This document shows, one piece after another, positions 1 through 4,466 of a stretch of 5,321 nt of DNA. The position numbers and the translations under genes were made by a program. The DNA comes from Thiobacillus sp. (GTDB lineage Bacteria; Pseudomonadota; Gammaproteobacteria; Burkholderiales; Thiobacillaceae), in contig DONB01000099.1 of assembly GCA_003510325.1 (NCBI GenBank), forward strand, positions 12,208 to 17,528, given 5' to 3'. Position 1 is the first letter of the stretch. The number at the start of each line of letters is the position of its first letter. The notes beneath the pieces were generated by a model that did not search any database, had not been told where the DNA came from, and saw only the letters and a program-made list of their open reading frames with translations.

Positions 1-81
1 CGTGCCGACAACGGCACCGAGGCTGGCCGCACGCTGAACCGTCGGGTCGAATTGTGGATCCTGCCGGTGCTCGCGAACTAA
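1..81 (+). CDS. OmpA/MotB-type C-terminal domain protein, 3' end only
   Basis: Only the last 26 codons and the TAA stop (79-81) are in the window. The visible peptide reads NGTEAGRTLNRRVELWILP followed by a short tail. The block with N, GR, NRRVE and a final hydrophobic strand is the end of the OmpA-like domain, which binds the diaminopimelate of peptidoglycan and anchors outer-membrane proteins or lipoproteins to the cell wall. The arginine pair before VE belongs to the conserved part of this fold. The N-terminal part (beta-barrel, lipoprotein or Pal-like) is outside the window, so the subtype cannot be decided. No clear T-tract terminator follows the stop; the next feature downstream is an inverted repeat. 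Confidence 0.8.
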   Translation, partial: RADNGTEAGRTLNRRVELWILPVLAN

Positions 82-110
82 GCAACGCCAGCCGCCAAAA
101 CCCCTTTTCT

Positions 111-188
111 TCCGCGAAGGACGCGAAGGCGCCGCAAAGAAAACCCTCTGTCCGAGGGGGGGGCGTGTGCCTTCACGTCCTTCGCGGA
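111..188. repeat. Inverted repeat with CGCGAAGG units (REP-like intergenic palindrome)
   Basis: Two 20-bp arms, 111-130 and 169-188, are reverse complements at 19 of 20 positions and are separated by 38 bases. The left arm contains CGCGAAGG twice with a 9-base period (113-120 and 122-129), followed by a degenerate CGCAAAG copy. The spacer has a small inner hairpin (CCCTC 144-148 with GAGGG 154-158) and a run of eight G (156-163). The arms resemble short dispersed CGCAAAGGA/CGCGAAGGA-type palindromes that I recall from intergenic regions of many proteobacteria; that identity is from memory. No T run directly follows either arm, so it is not a standard intrinsic terminator, although a folded transcript could protect or end the upstream OmpA-type mRNA. 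Confidence 0.65.
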
Positions 189-196
189 CAAGCCTT

Positions 197-225
197 TTCA
201 AACATCGCGCCCAGGGCAGGATAAT
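197..225 (+). promoter_or_regulatory. Candidate sigma-70 promoter for the nfeD-slipin operon
   Basis: A GATAAT -10 hexamer (220-225, 5 of 6 matches to consensus) lies 17 bases after TTCAAA (197-202, 4 of 6 matches to TTGACA). Transcription would start near 232, giving a leader of only about 16 bases before the ATG at 248. The leader has an AAGTGAAG stretch (238-245) as a modest ribosome-binding site. This A/T-rich island stands out from the surrounding GC-rich DNA. Confidence 0.5.
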
Positions 226-247
226 TTTTTCGGTCTAAAGTGAAGTC

Positions 248-1624
248 ATGGCCGATCCGCTGCACTTCCTGTCCCGACTTGTCCTGTTTGTCTGCCTGAC
301 GCTGCTGGCCGCCCCGGTCAGCGCGGCGACGGTGCGGGTGCTGACCGTGCAGGGCGCGATCGGTCCGGCCAGCGCCGACTACCTGCTGCGCGGCATCAAG
401 AAGGCGAATGACGACCAAGCGCATCTGATCGTGATCGAGATGGACACGCCAGGCGGGCTCGACACCTCGATGCGCGACATCATCAAGGCGATCCTCGCCT
501 CGCCGGTGCCGGTGGCCACCTACGTCTCGCCCCAAGGGGCCCGCGCCGCCAGTGCGGGCACCTACATCCTGTACGCCAGCCACATCGCGGCGATGGCGCC
601 GGCCACCAACCTGGGCGCGGCGACGCCGGTCGAACTCGCCCCCAGCGGTGACGGCAAGCCCGCCGCGCCGGACAAACCCGGTTCAAGCCCACCTGAAGCA
701 GCCAAGCCGCCCGACACCCCGTCGGGCGACCCCAAGATGCGCAAGGCGGTACACGACGCCGCGGCCTACATCCGCAGCTTGGCCGAACTGCGCGGACGCA
801 ATGTGGAATGGGCCGAGCGGGCAGTGCGTGAAGCGGTCAGCCTGCCGGCATCCGAGGCGCTGGCTCTGAAGGTGGTCGACCTGGTGGCGGTCGACCTCGG
901 CGATCTGCTGAAACAGGTGGACGGCCGCGCCATCAGGATGGGCGGAGAGACCGTCACGCTCGACACCGCGAATGCCGTCATCGAGCGCGTCCAGCCGGAC
1001 TGGCGCAGCCGCCTGCTGGCGGTGATCGGCGACCCCGGCATCGCCTACATCCTGATGCTGCTCGGCATCTACGGGCTGATCTACGAGTTTTCCAATCCCG
1101 GCATGCTGTTCCCCGGCGTGGTCGGCGGCATCTGCCTGCTGCTCGCGCTGTTCGCGCTACAGGTCATGCCGATCAGCTACGCCGGCCTGGCGCTGATGAT
1201 CCTCGGCATCGTGCTGATGATTTCGGAGGCCTTCATCCCCAGCTTCGGCGCGCTGGGACTGGGCGGCATCATCGCCTTCGTCATCGGCTCGGTGATGCTG
1301 ATCGACACCGACGTCCCGGGCTACGGCATTCCCTGGATGCTGATCGTCCCGGTGGCGGCGGCGAGCGCGCTGTTCAGCTTTTTCGTCGCCGGCATGGCGG
1401 TCAAGGCACGGGCGCGACCGGTGGTGACCGGCGCCGAGGAGATGATCGGCGCCGCCGGCGAGATGCTGGAGGACATCGAACACGAAGGCTGGGCCCACAT
1501 CCACGGCGAACGGTGGCGGGTCCGCAGCAATGTGCCGCTGAAGCGCGGCAGCCGGGTGCGGGTGCTGGCCAGGCACGACCTGGTTCTGGACGTTGAACCC
1601 TTGCAAGGAGAAAAGCATGTTTGA
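248..1624 (+). CDS. nfeD: NfeD family membrane-bound serine protease (long form)
   Basis: 458-aa ClpP-class membrane protease with the full long-NfeD layout. Residues 1-26 are a signal peptide (hydrophobic core, VSA cleavage site). Residues 28-215 form the ClpP/SppA-like periplasmic protease domain: an MDTPGG motif (65-70), the nucleophile motif AASAGTY with Ser102, and an AAAYIRSLAELRGRN helix (171-185). Lys166 is the likely catalytic lysine, by ungapped comparison from memory with archaeal PH1510 (Ser97/Lys138). A Pro/Ala-rich linker (about 129-163) is inserted between the two. About five membrane segments follow (roughly 263-280, 286-306, 309-329, 333-352, 361-384), then a C-terminal OB-fold NfeD domain (395-452). 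The ATG at 248 is chosen because it directly precedes the signal peptide and follows a candidate promoter. The stop overlaps the slipin start, the classic partner arrangement. In characterised pairs the protease cleaves the C-terminal tail of the stomatin. Proteolytic activity here is inferred. Confidence 0.93.
   Translation: MADPLHFLSRLVLFVCLTLLAAPVSAATVRVLTVQGAIGPASADYLLRGIKKANDDQAHLIVIEMDTPGGLDTSMRDIIKAILASPVPVATYVSPQGARAASAGTYILYASHIAAMAPATNLGAATPVELAPSGDGKPAAPDKPGSSPPEAAKPPDTPSGDPKMRKAVHDAAAYIRSLAELRGRNVEWAERAVREAVSLPASEALALKVVDLVAVDLGDLLKQVDGRAIRMGGETVTLDTANAVIERVQPDWRSRLLAVIGDPGIAYILMLLGIYGLIYEFSNPGMLFPGVVGGICLLLALFALQVMPISYAGLALMILGIVLMISEAFIPSFGALGLGGIIAFVIGSVMLIDTDVPGYGIPWMLIVPVAAASALFSFFVAGMAVKARARPVVTGAEEMIGAAGEMLEDIEHEGWAHIHGERWRVRSNVPLKRGSRVRVLARHDLVLDVEPLQGEKHV
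1605..1610 (+). promoter_or_regulatory. Shine-Dalgarno site deciding the slipin start
   Basis: AAGGAG lies 6 bases before the ATG at 1617 and within the last codons of nfeD. It settles the slipin start at 1617 rather than an in-frame TTG at 1593, which has no such site. Placing the signal inside the upstream gene, with an 8-base overlap, implies coupled translation of the two proteins. Confidence 0.85.
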
Positions 1625-2375
1625 ATTCGGCGGTCTCACCATCGTCCTTGTCATCGTCGCGCTGCTGGTCGCCAGCCTGCGCATCCTGCGCGAATACGAA
1701 CGCGGCGTCGTGTTCATGCTGGGACGCTTCTGGAAGGTGAAGGGTCCGGGGCTGATCATCATCATCCCCGGCATTCAGCAGATGGTGCGGGTGGACCTGC
1801 GCACCGTGGTGTTCGACGTCCCCAGCCAGGACGTGATCTCGCGCGACAACGTCTCGGTCAAGGTCAACGCGGTGGTGTATTTCCGCGTCATCGATCCGGC
1901 CAAGTCCATCCTGCAGGTGGAGGATTACCTGGTCGCCACCAGCCAGCTGGCGCAGACGACGCTGCGCGCGGTGCTGGGCAAGCACGAACTCGACGACATG
2001 CTGGCCGAGCGCGAGCGCCTGAACCAGGACATCCAGCAATTGCTCGACGCGCAGACCGACGCCTGGGGCATCAAGGTATCCAACGTCGAGATCAAGCACG
2101 TCGACATCGACGAAACGATGGTGCGCGCGATCGCCAAACAGGCGGAAGCGGAACGCGAGCGGCGCGCCAAGGTGATTCATGCCGAAGGCGAACTCCAGGC
2201 GTCCGAAAAGCTGCTGGCCGCCGCCGAGGTCCTCGCCGGCCGGCCGCAGGCCATGCAACTGCGCTATCTGCAGACGCTCTCCAACATCGCCGGCGACCGC
2301 TCCAACACCATCGTCTTCCCGATGCCGGGGGAATTGATGAACCTGATGATGCGCGGCGCCAAACCGGACGAATAA
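1617..2375 (+). CDS. Slipin / stomatin-like SPFH (band 7) membrane protein
   Basis: 252-aa SPFH-domain scaffold protein, partner of the NfeD protease encoded just upstream. Residues 6-23 are an N-terminal hydrophobic membrane anchor. The slipin signature follows: REYERGVVFMLGRF (25-38), GPGLIIIIPGIQ (43-54), QDVISRDNVSVKVNAVVYFRV (71-91), VEDYLVATSQLAQTTLRAVLG (101-121) and WGIKVSNVEIKHVDI (150-164). A charged, Ala/Glu/Arg-rich coiled-coil helix spans about 168-205 (QAEAERERRAK). The C-terminal segment TIVFPMPGELMNLMM (231-245) is hydrophobic, like the stomatin tail cleaved by archaeal NfeD. Stomatins oligomerise into membrane rings that organise microdomains. The length fits short prokaryotic slipins and is less than E. 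coli QmcA (about 305 aa). The start is set by an AAGGAG site 6 bases before the ATG. Frame and motifs are intact. Confidence 0.94.
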   Translation: MFEFGGLTIVLVIVALLVASLRILREYERGVVFMLGRFWKVKGPGLIIIIPGIQQMVRVDLRTVVFDVPSQDVISRDNVSVKVNAVVYFRVIDPAKSILQVEDYLVATSQLAQTTLRAVLGKHELDDMLAERERLNQDIQQLLDAQTDAWGIKVSNVEIKHVDIDETMVRAIAKQAEAERERRAKVIHAEGELQASEKLLAAAEVLAGRPQAMQLRYLQTLSNIAGDRSNTIVFPMPGELMNLMMRGAKPDE

Positions 2376-2456
2376 GGACGCTGCCGGCCAAAAACCCCAG
2401 TTCCGGAAAGGTCACGGCTGGCACGCCAGGCGGCATCACGGTATGCTCATGTCCAA

Positions 2457-2474
2457 TCCCGGATGCATTCGGGA
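2457..2474. promoter_or_regulatory. 18-bp near-perfect palindrome upstream of yccA (possible operator or mRNA hairpin)
   Basis: TCCCGGATGCATTCGGGA is self-complementary in 8 of 9 base pairs; the remaining pair is G/T, which can still wobble in RNA. It lies 64 bases before the yccA ATG and 9 bases after a weak -10-like TATGCT (2442-2447), which has no convincing -35. As DNA it could be the operator of a dimeric repressor; as RNA, a short 5'-leader hairpin. No known regulator motif is recognised. The rest of the gap 2376-2538 shows no gene and no clear terminator after the slipin, so yccA may also be read through from upstream. Confidence 0.35.
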
Positions 2475-2527
2475 ACCTGTGCGGTACGTATCCACTCTGT
2501 ACCAGCACACTGTTTCGCAATTCGTTA

Positions 2528-2533
2528 GAGGAG
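2528..2533 (+). promoter_or_regulatory. Shine-Dalgarno site deciding the yccA start
   Basis: GAGGAG, inside AGAGGAGA (2527-2534), lies 5 bases before the ATG at 2539. It rules out the longer in-frame start at 2443, which would add 32 residues unlike any YccA N-terminus and would put the palindrome at 2457-2474 inside coding sequence. Confidence 0.85.
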
Positions 2534-2538
2534 ACCAG

Positions 2539-3204
2539 ATGAACCCGCAAGTCACCACCTTGGGCCGCAGCCAGTCTGCGGCGATGTCGACCAACAAGGT
2601 CGTCAAGAACACCTACATGCTGCTGTCGATGACGCTAGCGTTTTCCGCGCTCACCGCCGGCCTGTCGATGTCGCTGAACCTGCCGCACCCCGGCCTCATC
2701 ATCACCCTGGTCGGCTACTTCGGTCTTTTGTTCCTGACCACCAAGTTCCGCGACAGCGGCCTCGGCATCGCCTTCGTGTTCGCGCTGACCGGCTTCATGG
2801 GCTACACGCTCGGCCCGATCCTCAATGCCTATCTGGCGCTTCCCAACGGCAGTCAGGTGGTGATGATGGCGATGGGCGGCACCGCAGCGATCTTCCTCGG
2901 CCTGTCGGCCTATGTGATGACCACCCGCAAGGACTTCAGCTTCATGGGCGACTTCCTGATGGTCGGCATCCTGGTCGCCTTCCTCGCCGGCCTCGGCGCC
3001 ATCTTCTTCGAGATGCCCGGCCTGTCGCTGGCGGTGTCCGCCATGTTCGTGCTGCTGATGTCCGGCCTCATCCTGTACGAGACCAGCAACATCATCCACG
3101 GCGGCGAGACCAACTACATCATGGCGACGGTCACGCTGTTCGTGTCGATCTTCAACCTGTTCACCAGCCTGCTGCATCTGCTGGGTTTTGCCAGCAACGA
3201 CTGA
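2539..3204 (+). CDS. yccA: YccA, BAX inhibitor-1 family inner-membrane protein (FtsH modulator)
   Basis: 221-aa seven-helix inner-membrane protein, close to the length of E. coli YccA (219 aa). A hydrophilic N-tail (1-23) is followed by membrane segments at about 25-46, 51-67, 73-94, 105-127, 138-156, 162-181 and 194-217. Landmarks shared with E. coli YccA, as I recall it, are STNKVVKNTYMLLSMTLAFSA (17-37), GFMGYTLGPILNAYL (85-99), GGTAAIFLGLSAYVMTTRKD (113-132), LYETSNIIHGGETNYI (179-194) and the C-terminus LLGFASND. In E. coli YccA is degraded by FtsH through its N-tail and interacts with FtsH-HflKC; a tail-deleted form jams FtsH and spares SecY. An SPFH protein and a membrane protease are encoded just upstream, which suits membrane quality control (inference). 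The start is set by GAGGAG 5 bases before the ATG. A strong terminator follows, inside the next gene. Confidence 0.93.
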   Translation: MNPQVTTLGRSQSAAMSTNKVVKNTYMLLSMTLAFSALTAGLSMSLNLPHPGLIITLVGYFGLLFLTTKFRDSGLGIAFVFALTGFMGYTLGPILNAYLALPNGSQVVMMAMGGTAAIFLGLSAYVMTTRKDFSFMGDFLMVGILVAFLAGLGAIFFEMPGLSLAVSAMFVLLMSGLILYETSNIIHGGETNYIMATVTLFVSIFNLFTSLLHLLGFASND

Positions 3205-3217
3205 TATCGTGGCTGGC

Positions 3218-4009
3218 ATGACGAAAACGGCACCGAACGCGGTGCCGTTTTTCATTGACACCCACTGCCATCTCGACGCGGCAGAGTTCGACGCCGACCG
3301 CGATGCGGTGTACGCCGCCGCGATCGGCGGCGGGGTCGACGCCCTGGTGATTCCTGCCGTCAGCCGCGACAACTTCGCCGCGGTGGCCGCTACCTGCGAA
3401 CGCTACCCCGGTTGCCTGCCGGCATGGGGGTTGCACCCGATGTACCTCCAGGTGCACCGCCACGAGCACCTGGCCGACCTGCGGGCGCAGATCGAGGCGC
3501 AGCGCCCGGTGGCGGTGGGCGAAATCGGGCTCGACTTCTTCGTGAAGGATCTCGATCCCGCCGCCCAAGAGTTCTTTCTCGTCGAGCAGCTGAAGATTGC
3601 GAAGGACTACGACCTGCCGGTGCTGCTGCACTGCCGCAAGGCAAACGACCCGTTGCTGAAACACCTGCGCAGGATCGGCGTGCGCGGCGGCATCGCCCAC
3701 GCCTTCAACGGCAGCCCGCAGCAGGCGGATGAATTCATCAAGCTGGGATTCAAGCTCGGCTTCGGCGGCGCCTTCACCTGGACGCGCGCCAACAACCTGC
3801 GCCGACTGGCGGTCGACCTGCCGCTGGAGACCATCGTGCTGGAAACCGACAGCCCCGACATTCCGCCGGCGTGGATCGGCCGCGGCCGCAATGCGCCGGG
3901 CGAATTGCCGCGCATCGCGCAGGTCCTCGCCGAACTGCGCGGACTGGACATCGACAGCGTGGCGCAAACGACCACGCGCAACGCCCGCGAGCTCCTGCGC
4001 CTGGATTAA
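3218..4009 (+). CDS. TatD family (YjjV-like) metal-dependent hydrolase/deoxyribonuclease
   Basis: 263-aa TIM-barrel amidohydrolase-type protein. Metal ligands of the TatD family are all present: His16 and His18 (DTHCHLD), Glu102 (VGEIGLDFF), His138 (LLHCRK), His161 (AHAFNGS) and Asp211 (LETDSPDIPP). TatD proteins act on DNA (3'-5' exonuclease) in the cytoplasm and have been linked to DNA repair. The stretches EQLKIAKDYDLPVLLHCRKAND, GSPQQADEFIKLGFKLGFGGAFTWTRA and LETDSPDIP resemble E. coli YjjV more than TatD itself. The start is uncertain: ATG 3218, 13 bases after the yccA stop, has no good Shine-Dalgarno site and adds about eight residues compared with the usual M-x-FIDTHCHLD start. GTG 3242 (MPFFIDTHCHLD) is an alternative but sits in a hairpin arm. 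Initiation may depend on ribosomes finishing yccA. The gene converges on the next, with stop codons 7 bases apart. Confidence 0.92.
   Translation: MTKTAPNAVPFFIDTHCHLDAAEFDADRDAVYAAAIGGGVDALVIPAVSRDNFAAVAATCERYPGCLPAWGLHPMYLQVHRHEHLADLRAQIEAQRPVAVGEIGLDFFVKDLDPAAQEFFLVEQLKIAKDYDLPVLLHCRKANDPLLKHLRRIGVRGGIAHAFNGSPQQADEFIKLGFKLGFGGAFTWTRANNLRRLAVDLPLETIVLETDSPDIPPAWIGRGRNAPGELPRIAQVLAELRGLDIDSVAQTTTRNARELLRLD
3224..3252 (+). terminator. Intrinsic terminator after yccA, embedded in the tatD 5' coding region
   Basis: AAAACGGCACC (3224-3234) pairs perfectly with GGTGCCGTTTT (3241-3251) around the 6-base loop GAACGC; the core is an 8-bp stem with six G-C pairs. Five T (3248-3252) end the structure, as in a Rho-independent terminator. 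It is 19 bases after the yccA stop, the expected distance for a yccA terminator, yet it overlaps codons 3-12 of the tatD frame from ATG 3218. The A run opposite the T run means it could also act on antisense transcripts. Confidence 0.75.
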
Positions 4010-4016
4010 GAACGCT

Positions 4017-4370
4017 TCAGTCGGCGTAGCCGAAATTGCCCACCCACTCGCCGCCACGGTAGTCGATGGCCAGCCAGTTGGGCACATAGGGGCGCGGATT
4101 CTCGAGCGGGAAACTTTCGGAAGGCGGCGAGGCGCCGCCTTCCGCCACGCTGCAGCGGCGCGTCATGATGGGCTTGAAGCGCACCGCCAGGCGGTCGTTG
4201 ACCGGCGTCGACTGCTCGGTCGATTCGCCGAAGTGGACGCGCTTGCGCAGCAGACAGGAAAACAGCAGCTCCATCTCGGCGACCAGCGGCGTCTCGCGCC
4301 GGTCCAGGGCCTTTTGCGCGGCCCGGGTGAGCCTGATTTCCAGTGATTTGTCGTGCAGGGTGATGTTCAT
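4017..4370 (-). CDS. Conserved hypothetical protein, 117 aa
   Basis: Function not recognised. The protein is soluble, with no signal peptide or membrane segment, and has an amphipathic, basic first third (about 1-25), then VAEMELLFSCLLRKRVHFGE (30-49), a beta-strand-like DRLAVRFKPIMTRRCSV (59-75), a low-complexity stretch with GGASPPSES (78-86) and an aromatic C-terminus PYVPNWLAIDYRGGEWVGNFGYAD (94-117). The Trp/Tyr/Gly-rich end and Cys39/Cys73 are the most distinctive parts; two lone cysteines do not make a metal site by themselves. I have a vague memory of similar small proteins in Rhodocyclales-type genomes but cannot name a family. The ATG is chosen over an in-frame GTG two codons upstream because GGAGG lies 5 bases before the ATG and overlaps that GTG. 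It lies downstream of the NAPE-PLD-like gene on the same strand, 96 bases away, and converges on tatD. Confidence 0.8.
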   Translation of the reverse strand: MNITLHDKSLEIRLTRAAQKALDRRETPLVAEMELLFSCLLRKRVHFGESTEQSTPVNDRLAVRFKPIMTRRCSVAEGGASPPSESFPLENPRPYVPNWLAIDYRGGEWVGNFGYAD

Positions 4371-4375
4371 CGGCA

Positions 4376-4380
4376 CCTCC
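4376..4380 (-). promoter_or_regulatory. Shine-Dalgarno site for the 117-aa protein
   Basis: On the - strand GGAGG (complement of 4376-4380) is 5 bases before the ATG (complement of 4368-4370). It overlaps the in-frame GTG at 4374-4376, which excludes that codon as the start. Further upstream a TAAAAT (complement of 4401-4406) could be a -10 element, but the nearest -35-like TTGCCG (complement of 4421-4426) is only 14 bases away, so no promoter is claimed. Confidence 0.75.
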
Positions 4381-4431
4381 GGCGAGTTGCATCATTACTG
4401 ATTTTAACGGCTAGATCAGACGGCAATGTAG

Positions 4432-4446
4432 GGTCCGCACGGGACC
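4432..4446 (-). other. Small hairpin between the two - strand genes
   Basis: GGTCC (4432-4436) pairs with GGACC (4442-4446) around a 5-base loop, 20 bases beyond the stop of the phospholipase-like gene on the - strand. No T run follows it on that strand, so it is at best a weak or Rho-assisted terminator or an mRNA 3' end stabiliser. The rest of the gap 4371-4466 holds no gene. Confidence 0.25.
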
Positions 4447-4466
4447 GATGCCAACCCCCGCAAAGC

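Noticed and set aside
173..583. - strand frame of 136 codons spanning the intergenic repeat and the nfeD 5' end
   Set aside because: It runs through the nfeD promoter and the palindromic repeat, has low-complexity Arg/Gly/Asp composition and no recognisable domain.
1401..2258. Long open frame on the - strand opposite nfeD and slipin (285 codons), and similar ones opposite yccA and tatD
   Set aside because: The translations are rich in His, Arg, Gln, Asp and Ala without family motifs, as expected for the antisense of GC-rich genes with third-position GC bias; the + strand genes have unmistakable domains.
2419..2434. TGGCACG before yccA resembling a sigma-54 -24 element
   Set aside because: The required -12 TTGC at the correct spacing is missing: the GC lies one base too far and the preceding TT is absent.
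2443..2538. 32-residue N-terminal extension of YccA from the upstream in-frame ATG
   Set aside because: No Shine-Dalgarno site there, the extension is unlike YccA proteins, and a strong GAGGAG site precedes the ATG at 2539.
3188..3217. Longer tatD start at TTG 3188, overlapping the yccA 3' end
   Set aside because: A rare start codon with no ribosome-binding site, and the extra residues have no counterpart in TatD/YjjV proteins; ATG 3218 is simpler.
4021..4033. TCGGC-GTA-GCCGA hairpin near the tatD / 117-aa gene junction as a bidirectional terminator
   Set aside because: Only 5 bp with a 3-base loop, no T run on the + strand, and it lies in the C-terminal codons of the - strand gene.
4401..4426. 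Promoter for the 117-aa - strand gene (TTGCCG and TAAAAT)
   Set aside because: The spacing is 14 bases, too short for a convincing sigma-70 promoter; left as a note only.
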